Shown in pieces: positions 12,315 through 23,379 of a stretch of DNA of 64,000 bases. A program made the translations under genes and the position numbers. How positions within the stretch are numbered: the stretch's first letter is position 1; each line of letters opens with the position of its first letter. Under the pieces are notes generated by a model, which saw nothing but the letters and a program-made list of their open reading frames with translations, ran no database searches and was not told the DNA's origin. Location of the stretch: positions 1-64,000 of the forward strand of contig JAGEMR010000156.1 in the NCBI GenBank assembly GCA_021030915.1, written 5' to 3'. Source of the stretch: Astrothelium macrocarpum. Taxonomy: Eukaryota > Ascomycota > Dothideomycetes > Trypetheliales > Trypetheliaceae.

Positions 12315-13404
12315 TCAACGCAGACAAGCATTCCACTTCCCCACTGTGACGTTACGCGAAGAGAACAGCTCCTTCAGTTTCCTGTAATTCAACAAATCCT
12401 GCTCACCGGACATACGCAGGTAATCGACTATCTCACCAGCCTTGTTCATCCAGTACCATGCATGAAGAATCATTGAGTCTGACACTGGAGGACCCTTTAC
12501 AGTGCTTCGTGGATTACGACGGAGCGCTAGAGCCATTGCAGCGTGTATATAGCATTGAGCTAATTCTTCCCATCGTACACCTTCAGCTTCATGCACAAGA
12601 GCTTGAATGTAGGCGAAGGTGCCCGAGAGCCGGAAAGAAAGGGAATGTGCTTCAGCGGCCTTCTTGAGTGCTGGATTGTTGATGATGGGCCTGCGCGAAG
12701 TATCAATTCTCCCATCGATGTCGGCCCCGTTTCCAAGGTAGCGCAGCCCGCGTAGCAGTCGTCTTCTCATATCGCTCAGGTAGTGGAAGGTCGAATTGGG
12801 ATTGCAAGCATCGCAATCGCAGACGAAGCCCAGAATGAAGTGGCGATCTCGAGTTGTTCGAAAACCAAAGTCTGGTCCGTAACAGAGTGTAATCTCTTCC
12901 CCAATAGGTATGTCTTTGATAGCTTGAACAACGTGCTTGCCTGGCGCTCTCCTCGCGCTTGGGAGACAAGAATGGTTGAATCGTGTAGAGATCGGACAAA
13001 AGCTGTGGCGGACTTGATGATCTCTAAAGTTTGAATAATAGGAAAAACTATTGGCATGAAATGTTTGCAGTTTGTTCGAGTACGGGATCTCAGCATTCCA
13101 GCGAAGACTGTCGAATTGCCGCTTTTGCTCATCACTGAGCTTTTTGTAGCGGCGGATCACATCTTTCTCGCGAATCGAATCGGCTGGCTTGTCAATCGCG
13201 AACCATGGATCCTCATGCAGGAAAACAGAGCCTTTTTTAATGATCTGTGTAGCAAAACATCCCCAGCCTTTCCCAGGGGAGGGTTTGAGCACAAAGGGTG
13301 CACCTTTAGGTACGGAAAGACGAAGGTAGGCTTTGTAGGATTAGCAATCACACTGATTTGTACTGTTTGAGGCTACAACTTGACTTACGATGATTGTCTG
13401 CCAT
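12315..13404 (-). CDS. SET-domain protein (SMYD-like, no MYND finger)
   Basis: Two exons, 13404-13389 and 13330-12315, joined across a 58-nt intron; 343 residues, with only five codons plus one base in the first coding exon. The chain opens with the SET entry motif KGWGCFAT, has RFNHSCLPSA (the NHSC knot that binds S-adenosylmethionine) and GEEITLCYG, and then a post-SET-like zinc site, CDCDAC. This set is typical of SET lysine methyltransferases of the SMYD/SET5 kind, but no MYND zinc finger is visible. The C-terminal 150 residues are helical, as in SMYD proteins that carry a TPR-like tail. The substrate cannot be told from sequence. ATG 13404 was chosen because it splices in phase to the SET domain and the downstream frame is blocked upstream by a stop. 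Confidence 0.82.
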
Positions 13405-13903
13405 TTGATAAGAGGTAGCCAAGGGCCTCGCGAATCTTGTTTAATAGAAGTCTGTTGATGGGAGATGCGCGTCGACAGGAGGTCTCTGTTGACAATCAAA
13501 GATTAAGCACGTCAAACCATGTCATGCTCTAGGCAGCAGGCTATGTGTATATCACAGATTGTCAGAAAAAAACGTCTAGCCTTCAAACAGACGTAAGATA
13601 TACCTGATCTTTGAGGCGTTGTATAGTTGTGCAAGGAGATTTTGGCCGACCAGTGTAATCAGGAATTTGAGTCACCCTGTGACTGGGCGAGACAGTATCC
13701 ATAGTGAAGATATTTTAGGGGGTTGATTCTCGAACGGAAACGCGTCATTCGAGAGCTTTGCTCATCTTTCGGCCAGCTGCAGATTCCTTCTGGCTGTACC
13801 AAAGCAAATCCCACCAACGACCAACATCAAAACCTTCTCCAACAAAGATGTCTTGCTTTCATTATCAATTCCCATCCCGACACTCGGACGGCAACCTTTC
13901 TCC
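13405..13903. other. intergenic region
   Basis: About 500 bases holding the promoter of the SET gene on the left and the 3' flank of the small minus-strand gene on the right. The proline-rich plus-strand frame overlapping its right end is antisense to that gene and is not accepted. Confidence 0.5.
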
Positions 13904-14628
13904 TCAAATCCCCTCCACCACTCCCCTACCCCCCAATCTCCGCACCACCCCCTCCTTCAAGCCCATCTCCCTCTCGATTTGCCTTTCCCCCTTTCCCATG
14001 TCCCTCATATTTAGTATCCGCCCAATCGTTATCACATCCAGAAACCTCCTCCCCTCCCCACGTCCCCTGCTCACCTGCTGGAACTCCGCCTCGGCTTCAT
14101 CCGCAAGTGCCTCGCGTCGCCGTAGCAGCGTCAGTGCTGGATTTGCCGATATCTGTGCAGCAGTGGGGAAATGTGGTTGAGATGGCTGGAGGGGATTAAG
14201 GTGAAGTGGGGAGGAGGTTGTGGTGTTGGTGGAGGGAGGGGATGGAACGGTGGAGTGGGTGAGCTGCGGATTGGGTTGGACCGGGCCAAGACTTCGGAGG
14301 GATTGGGCGAAGACGGGATCGGCAGCGTCGAGGTTGATGGCTGGAGAAATGGTTAGACAATTGGTGGTTTAGAGAAGGGCTAGGTCTTGGAGGGAGATGA
14401 TATGGCAGGGAAGAGTCAGAGAGAGGCGTAGTGCATACTTTCGTCTCTAGTAGCGCTTGCTCGAGCTTGCGGTCTCACTGTAGGACCTGTCGATCCCTCT
14501 TGAGCAGACAGCGGTGGAGGAGCAGATGCGTGATTCGATGGCAGTGGTGAGTGAGACGGATGGGCTGGATATCTACGAGTTGTTGCTCCAGCGGCAGCAC
14601 GCGATGCTTTGGAAGCTGAAGACCCCAT
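13904..14628 (-). CDS. small conserved fungal protein, myristoylation-like N-terminus and helix-turn-helix-like C-terminus
   Basis: Two exons, 14628-14439 and 14340-13904, joined across a 98-nt intron in phase; 208 residues. The protein starts MGSSASK, a good match to the N-myristoylation rule (Gly2, small residue, Ser6). A Ser/Pro/Ala-rich linker follows, then INLDAADPVF and a conserved-looking helical C-terminus with RRFLDVITIGRILNMRD, a stretch rich in charged residues, and LKEGVVRRLG near the end. The last segment looks like a small helix-turn-helix. The pattern, lipidated head and compact tail separated by disorder, resembles a family I believe occurs widely in ascomycetes, but I cannot name its function. 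The second exon is not visible as one long frame, so the gene is easily missed; the overlapping plus-strand frames are its shadows. Confidence 0.72.
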
Positions 14629-14933
14629 GATCTTTACACCTTTACGAGATCGAGTTTGAGAGGGAGATTGGGAGTGGAAGAAGTTTTCGGAACAAATTGT
14701 CGACGTATTTTGGGAAATTCCTTGAAGAGACGAGAACCAATGAAGTCATGAGAAAGGGTCCAAGCGACCAACCATGCACAGAAGACAAAGTCTAATTTAA
14801 ATGTACGTTCTAAAGCCCTAATTCCTTTTCTAACATTATCGCTTTCGAAGTTAAAGTTTCAAAGCGGTTCGTATTCATACAACAGAGGCAATTATGTAAG
14901 TTGAACAATTACCCCCCTTTGCTACTAAGAAAC
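14629..14933. other. intergenic spacer
   Basis: About 300 bases between the start of the small gene and the stop of the antiporter gene, both on the minus strand. No feature beyond expected promoter and 3' flank is seen. Confidence 0.5.
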
Positions 14934-17802
14934 TCAAGATTCCGGACCAGCTTGCACAGCGAGTACACTCGTCCTTAATCCGCTTGTGATGATCATCTCT
15001 GCAAAGACGCCTAGACATTTCTTGGCTCCACTGACCTCAGCAAGCGAGGACATGGATCGCCGCCCAACGACTACCAAATCTCCAGCGTTTCGTGGATTTC
15101 GACCAACTTCTAATTTCGCTCTCTCAAGAGCATCAGATACCCGGTCACTCCCATGCGAAGTTTCAAGGAGTACGCGAGATCCCAACTCAGCAGGTAACGA
15201 AGCCGTGAAGGTTGAGAAAAAAGCGGAGTTGTTGTCAGACGCAACCGTAGCTGTATTTACGCTTGCCGATTTATCGCCCTTGGGATTCTGCACTTCGCTG
15301 GAGATTATTGACGTACCTTTTTCACTGGACTCGTAATGAACAATGGTCGCAGTCACGTCCGGGTTTTGGGCTAATTGAAGAACGAGTCGCAGAGCCCGTT
15401 TGTCATCTGCGCCACCAAAGAAGGGCATGAAGATGTGATGGCTTCGGTCAGCGAGCGGCCGAACCTGATCGCAGACATTCGCACTACGAATGCTCAGCGT
15501 GCTCATCGTTCGCGCCAGCCCTCGACTTCGCTCTCGCAGGACCGAATTACCGCCAAAACCTTTGTTTACAAAGACAGCGCTACTGCAAGGCGCATGCTTC
15601 AGAACAGCAGACACAAATTGGATGTAGGCGCTTGAGTGCAATCTGTTCTGGATGCTGTCCGATGAGATAGTCTGATTCTCAAACATACTCCCTGTTTCAC
15701 TCCATGGGAGAAGGATCATGTTAGATTCGGCATCAGCAGCTTTGCTCACCAGTACGTCGGCATAGCCAGACTCTGGCACTACAACAACCTCGCCAGAAGC
15801 AGCGAGATTGTGCATTTGCCCGAATGTGCGTAATGTATTGACCAGTGGGTCGTGGCTAGAGTACTCGTCGATTTCTGAGACCTTCATGACCGAAGAATCA
15901 CGCTCTGTAAGTTCAATCATGCGAACACCATGAACTTCTACAGCACGCTTCGACAACTCGATTTCTTCATCATGTGAAATCTGCTTTGATGGATGAACCT
16001 TTGGCGTGGTCGAGCCTTGGTTGCCCAATAATGACATGAAGGAGAGTAACGAAGGCATGTTGTCGAGGCGCAAGTAGAGAAGTAGTCTTCTTACGCTCAC
16101 TGTACCTGATTTCTCGACTGCTATGGAATCAAAGCCGTTTCCTTGGTCATCGGATGAGATGACGTGCCCACTATCCCAGTCAATTTCTCCCCGTTTCCAG
16201 GCTTCAATCTTTTTTTGGTACCACGGTGGGTACAATGCAGATGTGAGTGGGGTTGTAGCAAATGTTGTAATAAGGGCCATGACGACAAACATGGTAAATG
16301 TCCTTTGGCTTAAGATTTTCGCCTGAAGACCAATGTTCTGAAAACAAGTTTAGCAGTAATCCTGCACGACAGCACCTCAATATACTTACCAGGACAATAA
16401 GTTCTACTAGACCTTTGCAGCTCATGAGCGCGCCAATGGTGAAGCTTTCTCTCCACACCAGTCCATTCAATTTGGCGGCGAGGGACGCTCCCAAAAATTT
16501 GGCAAAGAACGCCACAGCGATAATACCAATGACATATGCCCAAGTAATACCGTTATTCAGGAGGCCCAGATTGGTGCTTAGACCAGAAAGCGCAAAATAG
16601 AGGGGAAGGAACAAAGTGCTGACAAGGTCTTCAACCTTTTCAGTAACCTTGATCGCAAAACCACCCTCGTGGGGACAGATCAATCCGGCCAAGAAAGCTC
16701 CAAAGATTGGATGGATTCCAATCACCCCAGTGAAGAATGCAGAAGTCATAGCGATCAGGAGCGTAAGAGCAACGACGGATTGGCTTGGACCGTCTCGAAT
16801 GCTGTTTGTCTTGAGAAGAATCCACAGGAATCCAGGGCGCACGGTAAAGAAGAGAAAAAGTGTATAGCCAATAGCAGTAAGAAGAACCCAAAGGGCGGTA
16901 ATGCCGCTTCCAGCATTCACGAGAGCAACGCAAAGAGCGAGAAGAATCCAGCCAACAACATCATTGCCTACACCAGCGGCAAGAACGATGACACCTACCG
17001 GAGTGCTAAGCAATTTGAGTTCTGTTAGGATTCTACAGAGAACGGGGAAGGCCTGGGATGGTTTTAGCAAGCTGGAAAGCTGGAGAGAATATTTCGATTG
17101 TTGACTTACTGTAATGGCCATGGCAACACCAATAAATAACATATATGTTCCGAAACTAATCGGTACAGTTCCTGGTTCATTTTTGAACTGGTGATATAGA
17201 CCCCATGCGATGGCACATCCAAGTCCGAAAGGAAAGACCATAGAAGAGGTACTGACGATAGCAGCTACTCTCCAATTGCCACCCAGAAAGCGAAGATCGA
17301 CCTCAAGCCCGACCAAAAAGAGGAACAAGATTAATCCGATATTAGCAACAAGTGTCAAGTTGGGCATAGCAGCGGTGGGAAAGATGGCATTGGTGAAACC
17401 AGGGATCCGTCCTGTGTGTCCTATTAGAACAGGCGAAATGATACAATATCTGTTCATTTTGTTTTCGTACCCATCACTGAAGGCCCCAGAAGGACCCCTC
17501 CAATGACTTCCGCAATCACCCGTGGTTGTCGTATCCTTGATAGAGGGAAATGAAGCAGACGACAAAATATGAGGATAATACCAGCCTTGGGAGCGCGTTA
17601 GCCTTATTGCAACCTACACAGAATAATTGACTCATACCTGGATAATAAAAAGAATGATCGGGTTTGACGGCTGATATGTAGAAGGGTTCAGGCCTTCCAA
17701 GATGCCTCCTTGCGGCGCAGCTCTGCTCGTGCTTGAAGCTGTCGATGCAGTGACCGATACGGTCTTTGTGAGCAGATGCGTCACCGTGGCCGTGGCAGCC
17801 AT
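14934..17802 (-). CDS. KHA1: K+/H+ antiporter, CPA2 family, Kha1-like
   Basis: Five exons, 17802-17638, 17585-17471, 17411-17110, 17052-16390, 16337-14934, with introns of 52-59 nt; 882 residues, the usual Kha1 length. The first half is the Na+/H+ exchanger domain with about a dozen membrane segments, containing GLEVDL, the AFPVLCRILTEL helix and GVGNDVVGW, which carries the paired acidic transport residues of CPA2 antiporters. The second half is a long cytosolic region of the type seen in Kha1, with two globular stretches separated by disorder. Members exchange K+ for H+ in endomembranes and adjust lumenal pH and ion balance. The ATG at 17802 gives the canonical soluble head before the first membrane helix. 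Nothing is missing and the splice sites are all GT-AG. Confidence 0.93.
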
Positions 17803-18542
17803 GCTGACGAGCTGATCTCACTCCTTTCTCACTTTGGTGAATTCAAACTCCAAAGAATGAAGATATAATATCTACAAAAGAAAGAGAAGATGACTTTGAC
17901 AAGTATCACATGGCGATATGGGAATAAGCTATAGCTTCCATGACATTGATGGCTCGGTTGTAAAGGAGGGTAAGAGATCCCGCCATGGAGCGTTCACGGT
18001 CCAGACCCGGCACTTAGCGGGGCCACATTCTCCACAAAAACCCATTCCGTCCTCGAATGATTGGGACGCATTGATCATTTGACATCCAGCCACACGAATT
18101 CCGAGTGTTTGTGGTGCACTCGAATCGCTTGTTGGCCGAAGCCGGCTCGACAAAGAAATGCATTGATCGCTGAGGCTTGCGCATGTCGTTGGCAGGGGAG
18201 GCGGACTTAGCTCCTAACGGAGCATGCAGCATGCACCTGCATTTGCATCCTGACCTATGATTGGTGCGCATTTCCTACACAACAAAGTTTACGAGGACTG
18301 CAAAGAAGAACATGGCTGAAATTTCACATTATTCATGCGTGTAAGACTACGATGGCGCACCGTTTGGTACAACAGAAATATGCTGAGGCGTGAAAGAGAT
18401 GAAAGGCTGCACACAAATTCGGGGCTCTCCATCAAAAACATATGCGGTTATTCTGATACAATGTATTCAATGTGCTACTTAATATCGATCAATCCTTGAA
18501 CCTTATTGACGACAGCTCGAGTTTGTTGATAGTAGCTCTGGG
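17803..18542. other. intergenic region
   Basis: 740 bases between two minus-strand genes: the antiporter promoter on the left and the cupin gene's 3' flank on the right. Only short overlapping frames are present. Confidence 0.5.
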
Positions 18543-19211
18543 CTAAACGGTGTTCGTTTCAATTGGCGCACGAGCATGTCTATCTTTGCGACTGGAATTC
18601 CAAGCTTCCAAATTTCTCACAAATGGTTCTCTCCCGCTTCGTGTAATTATCCATACTACGTCTTCATCACTATTATTCACTTCCTGGTGCTCGACAAATG
18701 CTGACGCTTTATCAGCCTGAAACTTTGGAAGCCGTGATTCTAAGCACATGGGGATATATTTACCAGGAATCAAGGCAAAGTCGCCGGGTTCCAGGTCTTG
18801 GTGCTCCTCGCCGCCTTTACTGACTACGCTTCCATGACCTTTGGCAGCATAGACAACAGTGTCTGGACGGTTGCGATATTGTTAGATTCTTATGCGCTTT
18901 TGATCTGATCTATGATGTCAAAAAAGCACACCTTGCTCTCCATGATGATGAATAGCTGAGGCGGTATGTGGTTTGGCAATCATGACTAAAGCAGATCAGT
19001 AGGTACAAGCATTGTAACTATAATACAAGCCAGCGAACCTGAAGCGCAAAGATTGTCTGCCAATCCGGCGATCGCATTTTGTCTAGCAGGTGCTCCTTAG
19101 TGGGGGAGAAAAAAGAATTCTGTTATTCAAGTACCTGATCATCCCTTCAGTTTGGGCTCCGCTAGTTTCGAGATCGGCGCCTCGAGCGACATGCACGGCT
19201 TGCAGTGGCAT
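18543..19211 (-). CDS. small cupin-domain protein
   Basis: Five short exons, 19211-19135, 19082-19039, 18985-18932, 18862-18764, 18706-18543, with introns of 52-69 nt; 145 residues. The spliced chain holds one double-stranded beta-helix cupin: SAIHHHGEQDTVVYAAKGHG is cupin motif 1 with the metal-binding His cluster and Glu, and GDFALIPASAFVEHQEVN is motif 2 with the third His. Single-domain cupins of this sort occur near fungal metabolic genes and can be isomerases, dioxygenases or binding proteins; the substrate is not predictable. Because its exons are so short only the last is visible as an open frame. The gene is divergent from the cytochrome b5/acyl-CoA dehydrogenase gene at 20286. Confidence 0.85.
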
Positions 19212-20285
19212 CTCGATCTTGTATTATTTTACAGAACAAATTCTTGCCAAGTAAAGGTCTTGCTGATGCAGAACAAGACTAGGTATATATTTCGCAGGTC
19301 AAAAGACAGAACAAGACTTGTGATCGGATGACGTCATTTCCCTAATCGCTCATTCCGGCGTAAAGGGTGAGGAGACGCATCCGGTCAAACGGGAAACAAC
19401 GCGTTGTCGTGAGTACCAGAAATCAGGTGTTTATTTGATCGGTGATCGGGAAAGTTTCTCTATAGGTACCTTCGAGTGTCGTTGACATCTAGGGTGCTCC
19501 TTGCTCAGAAGTAATCAAAGCTTCGTACTCGCAACTACATTGCTAGAGTGTAAGGCGAGATATGGAAAACCACTACCCAACTGGTATTTCAATATGTATG
19601 CAAGGAAAGAAACCATAGTTGCAGCCGCAAAGTCTTATGCTTAAATCCTAAACAAATGTCGTTGCCATTTATATACCAACATGTGGCACCCTTGCTTATC
19701 AGGGGCTGCCTAGCAAATTACATACATGAGCCTTTCAGGGGTATACAAATATGAATCCCCCTTGGAGTTTCGGCCCGATGTTATCCTCGGATCCCATTTT
19801 CCTAGCACGACGATGCAACAAGTACTCTCGTACATGCTCAGCAGATGTGCGTGCCGAGGCACAAAGAGCTCCGATGAACCAGCTCATGTTTGCGGCAATC
19901 GTCTTGTTGCATCCCTGCAAATACCTCTGCAGCAACACTTTTCTAAGCGCAATGAAGCCGTATGGTCGAATGCCGCCGGTACACCAGCCTACGCCTCCGG
20001 CAATTGGCGGTAAGAAGCAAACATGATGAAATTGAGCCCAGCTGCAGTCCTGGCGTTTCCTTGCTTGGTACACGAGCCACACTCACCAACACCGAGCGGC
20101 CCTCTTCGGGCGGTCCGTCATGCGCTCATGAGATGTGAGCTGACCTGACATGTGAAACCAGAAGCCGAACAAAGTCACTTTCTTTTTCACCTCATATCTT
20201 CTTGGAACATTCCCTCTTTCGTTTGCTGTATCTGTCTAATACTTTCCCTTCTACATATCGATAGACTTTGAAGCATTGTTCCATA
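19212..20285. promoter_or_regulatory. divergent promoter region, cupin and cytochrome b5/acyl-CoA dehydrogenase
   Basis: A 1.07-kb region between start codons facing apart. A CT-rich stretch precedes the right-hand ATG, as is common in fungal core promoters. No specific operator is claimed; the ORFs within it overlap on both strands and match no family. Confidence 0.45.
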
Positions 20286-22168
20286 ATGTCACAAGCCTTC
20301 TCCAAAAATGACGTCTCATCCCATAACAAACCAGACAATCTCTGGATCATCGTGGATGAAGACGTCTACGATCTGACCAAATTCCAGGATGAGCATCCAG
20401 GTGAGCATATACATACAAGAGTTGAGAACTGGCGTATCAATTGACTAATTGGATTTTAGGTGGCAAGAAAAGTGCGAACGACCACCCTCGTACCTGCGGT
20501 AGTTTCTGACATGTGATAGTTCTCCAAAGGGTCGCGGGCAAAGATGCATCAAAACAGTTTTGGAAATACCACAACGAGGGCATCCTAAAGAAATTCAAGA
20601 AACAGCTACAAGTCGGTTCTCTCGATTCAAAGCCGAAACCCGTCGCTCCTGCGACACCACCTCCCAGTCCTCCCAAGCAAGAGGCGGTAGTGCCAACGGC
20701 AGAATCCGGCACAGTTGTTCCTGCGCCTGGCCCCAGCACACAAGAGGAATTTGAAGCATTTGACTCGTTTGGTGATCTCATTCCATACGCCGATCCAGCA
20801 TGGTATCAATCTGTGAGTAAACGTTCTTCCTTGCCATCTCAGCTACTCATGGCTTACCTGTCGTCTCGTATAGCAACATTCCGCCTACTACAATGAAACT
20901 CACGTCGCCCTACGAGAAGAAGTTCGTCAATGGGTTGAGGATGAAATCATGCCCAATGTCACGGAATGGGATGAGGCGAAGAAGGTGCCGGACGAAATAT
21001 ACAAACAGATGGGGGATCGTGGATACCTGCCCGGTCTCTTGGGCATGCACTATCCTACTCATCTGACCAAGAACCGGGTCAAGAGTGTGCCTCCTGAGAA
21101 ATGGGACTTTTTTCACGAGATGCTTCTTACGGATGAGATTTCGCGTGCCGGCAGTGGTGGTTTGGTATGGAACCTCGTCGGCGGTTTTGGCATCGGATGC
21201 CCTCCACTCGCGAGATACGGCAATGAGGAGGTTCTCAAACGAGTTCTGCCAGGTCTTCTCAGCGGAGATAAACGTATCTGTCTTGCTATTACTGAACCCG
21301 TCAGTTTTCCTTATTGAGTACTATCCTCTTTCTCATGTACATGCTAACCCACTCCTAGGACGCCGGTAGCGACGTCGCCAATCTCACCTGCGAAGCCAAG
21401 CTCACCGAAGACGGAAAGCACTACATCGTCAACGGCGAAAAGAAATGGATCACCAACGGCATCTGGTGCGACTACTTCACCACCGCCGTACGCACCGGCG
21501 GCGAGGGTATGAACGGCATCTCTCTGCTGCTCATCGAGCGCAGCTTCGGCGGCGTGTCCACGCGCAAGATGGACTGCCAAGGCGTCTGGTCATCCGGCAC
21601 CACGTACATCACCTTCGAAGACGTCAAGGTGCCCGTGGAAAACCTGATCGGCAAGGTGAACCAGGGCTTCCGCGTCATCATGACCAACTTCAACCACGAG
21701 CGCATCGGCATCATCATCCAGTGCCTGCGCTTCTCGCGCGTCTGCTACGAGGAGTCGGTCAAGTACGCGCACAAGCGCCGCACCTTTGGCAAGCGCCTGA
21801 TCGATCATCCGGTCATCCGGCTGAAGCTCGCGCACATGGCGCGCCAGATCGAGGCGTCGTATAATTGGCTGGAGAATATGATCTTTCAGTGCCAGCGCAT
21901 GGATGAGACGGAGGCGATGTTGAAGCTGGGTGGTGCGATTGCGGGGCTCAAGGCACAGTCGACCACGACGTTTGAGTTTTGTGCAAGAGAGGCGAGTCAG
22001 ATCTTTGGGGGGCTGAGTTATTCGAGGGGAGGACAGGGAGCGAAGGTGGAGAGGTTGTATAGGGATGTGAGGGCGTATGCAATTCCAGGGGGAAGTGAGG
22101 AGATTATGTTGGATTTGAGTATGAGGCAGGCGCTGAGGGTGCATAAGGTCTTGGGGATGAAGTTGTAG
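20286..22168 (+). CDS. cytochrome b5 / acyl-CoA dehydrogenase fusion
   Basis: Five exons, 20286-20400, 20460-20471, 20520-20812, 20874-21299, 21359-22168; 551 residues. The N-terminal 90 residues are a cytochrome b5 domain with HPGG and a second haem-ligand His in FWKYH. After a Pro-rich linker comes a full acyl-CoA dehydrogenase: an N-terminal helical domain, a middle beta domain with CLAITEPDAGSDVANL, and a C-terminal helical domain with FGKRLIDHPVIRLKLAHM and GGSEEIMLDL. Such fungal fusions are FAD-dependent acyl-CoA oxidoreductases, and the b5 domain could hand electrons on; the acyl substrate is unknown. Exon 2 is only 12 nt and codes most of the loop after HPGG; both flanking introns have clear GT-AG ends and branch-like CTAAT/CTGAC motifs. 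The last exon is more GC-rich than its surroundings. Confidence 0.92.
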
Positions 22169-22548
22169 TTCGAAACTTTCTCGATCATGTTCTTGGCTCC
22201 CTAATTGCATGGATTTTGGTGGCATCCTCGTTCGAGCTGCAATATCTGTAACTGGTGTGAGGAAAATAGATCATTACTCCGGTCCCATGATGTTGATTAT
22301 TGAAACCGAAGCTAGATTTCGACCAAAGCAGGACAGAATGACCTAGCCCTCGGATTATATAGAAGGCAGGGTTCTAACTTCTCCTTGCACTGGGCTAACA
22401 CCGTGACGATGTGGGTTACGAGCTACACTCTTGGAATCAACCCATCAGATTGTCGTTACCTATATTAGCTCCGAACATTACGGGATGTGAGAGAGCTCGC
22501 ATCCGTGCCGTTATTGCAAATTCGGCAGCCGATTCTTGCACGCAACGA
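22169..22548. other. convergent spacer
   Basis: About 380 bases separating the acyl-CoA dehydrogenase stop from the end of the polyketide synthase relic. No feature is seen. Confidence 0.5.
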
Positions 22549-23379
22549 TTACTTTGCACGATCACCACCAATGATTTTCAAGACAGTTTTCTCAGAAAAT
22601 GCCGTCAGTGATCCTGCATTCAGAACGTCCAAGGTTGTTATGGACGCTCCGAGTTCCGTTCTCACCCAGTTACGCAACTCTACTACTGACAATGAGTCAA
22701 ACCCATACACCGACAGTGGACGTGCCGGGTCCATCCGTCCTGGCAGTTGCAGCATTCGTACGAAGCAATCATCGACTGCATCTATTCTCGCTTTTAGCCT
22801 CGCAACCGGGTCTGCAGGCTCACTCCGTAGTAGCGAAAGCGCTGCTGGTACATCTGTATTGCCACCTTCAATGGCAATAGAGTTACCACCTCCACAACTG
22901 GCCTGGTTCGTGAAGAGTGCGGTGAAGCGCCCGTCACCTTTCAAGACAGAATTGGATGGTTGCGGTGCAATCAGACCAGTCACTATTTGCGCCTGTGCGC
23001 TGGGGCTAGGTGCAGGGCTCTCGCGCTGTTGCAGTATCGAAAGATAAAAGATTCGCCGCAGCAGGTCATCATTGATACCCTTGAACGATCGAGCGTCGGG
23101 CTGAGCATGTAGCTTGGCATTATCAGCAATCACGCCGACGTCCTCGCCATCCTCGATGACGCGTAAGTCGATGGACCAGGCGCGTTGGCCGCGGGCATGA
23201 CGGAATGCGGCGAAGGCGTCTAGGAAAACATTCGCAGCGGCGTAGTTGGGTTGACCACGATTACCTACAATGCCAGTAAAGCAATCGAGAGTGAGATCAA
23301 GAAATTCTGCAGCGTTATAGAGATTCCATGTGTCACGAATCTTGCACAGAATGGCTTCATGGTACTCATCGAGCGTCAT
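22549..23379 (-). pseudogene. polyketide synthase relic: ketoreductase end plus acyl carrier protein
   Basis: A 276-codon open frame reads as the C-terminal end of a highly reducing iterative polyketide synthase. It begins inside the ketoreductase (MTLDEYHEAI), keeps GNRGQPNYAAANVFLDAF with the catalytic Tyr, continues through the post-KR helical region with LLRRIFYLSILQQ, and ends with an acyl carrier domain whose phosphopantetheine site is GFDSLSVVELRNW. Ketosynthase, acyltransferase, dehydratase and enoylreductase are absent; a stop codon lies in frame a short way upstream, and the sequence beyond is AT-rich without PKS similarity. The segment just before GIVGNRGQ has lost the usual LSS, so the KR catalytic Ser appears replaced. 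It could still be transcribed, but it cannot make a polyketide alone. Confidence 0.85.

Noticed and set aside
13723..14199. 158- and 140-codon proline/serine-rich plus-strand frames
   Set aside because: They are antisense to the spliced minus-strand gene whose C-terminus has ordered, protein-like sequence.
21590..22225. 211-codon minus-strand frame
   Set aside because: It is antisense to the acyl-CoA dehydrogenase exon, whose GC-rich codons keep the opposite strand open.
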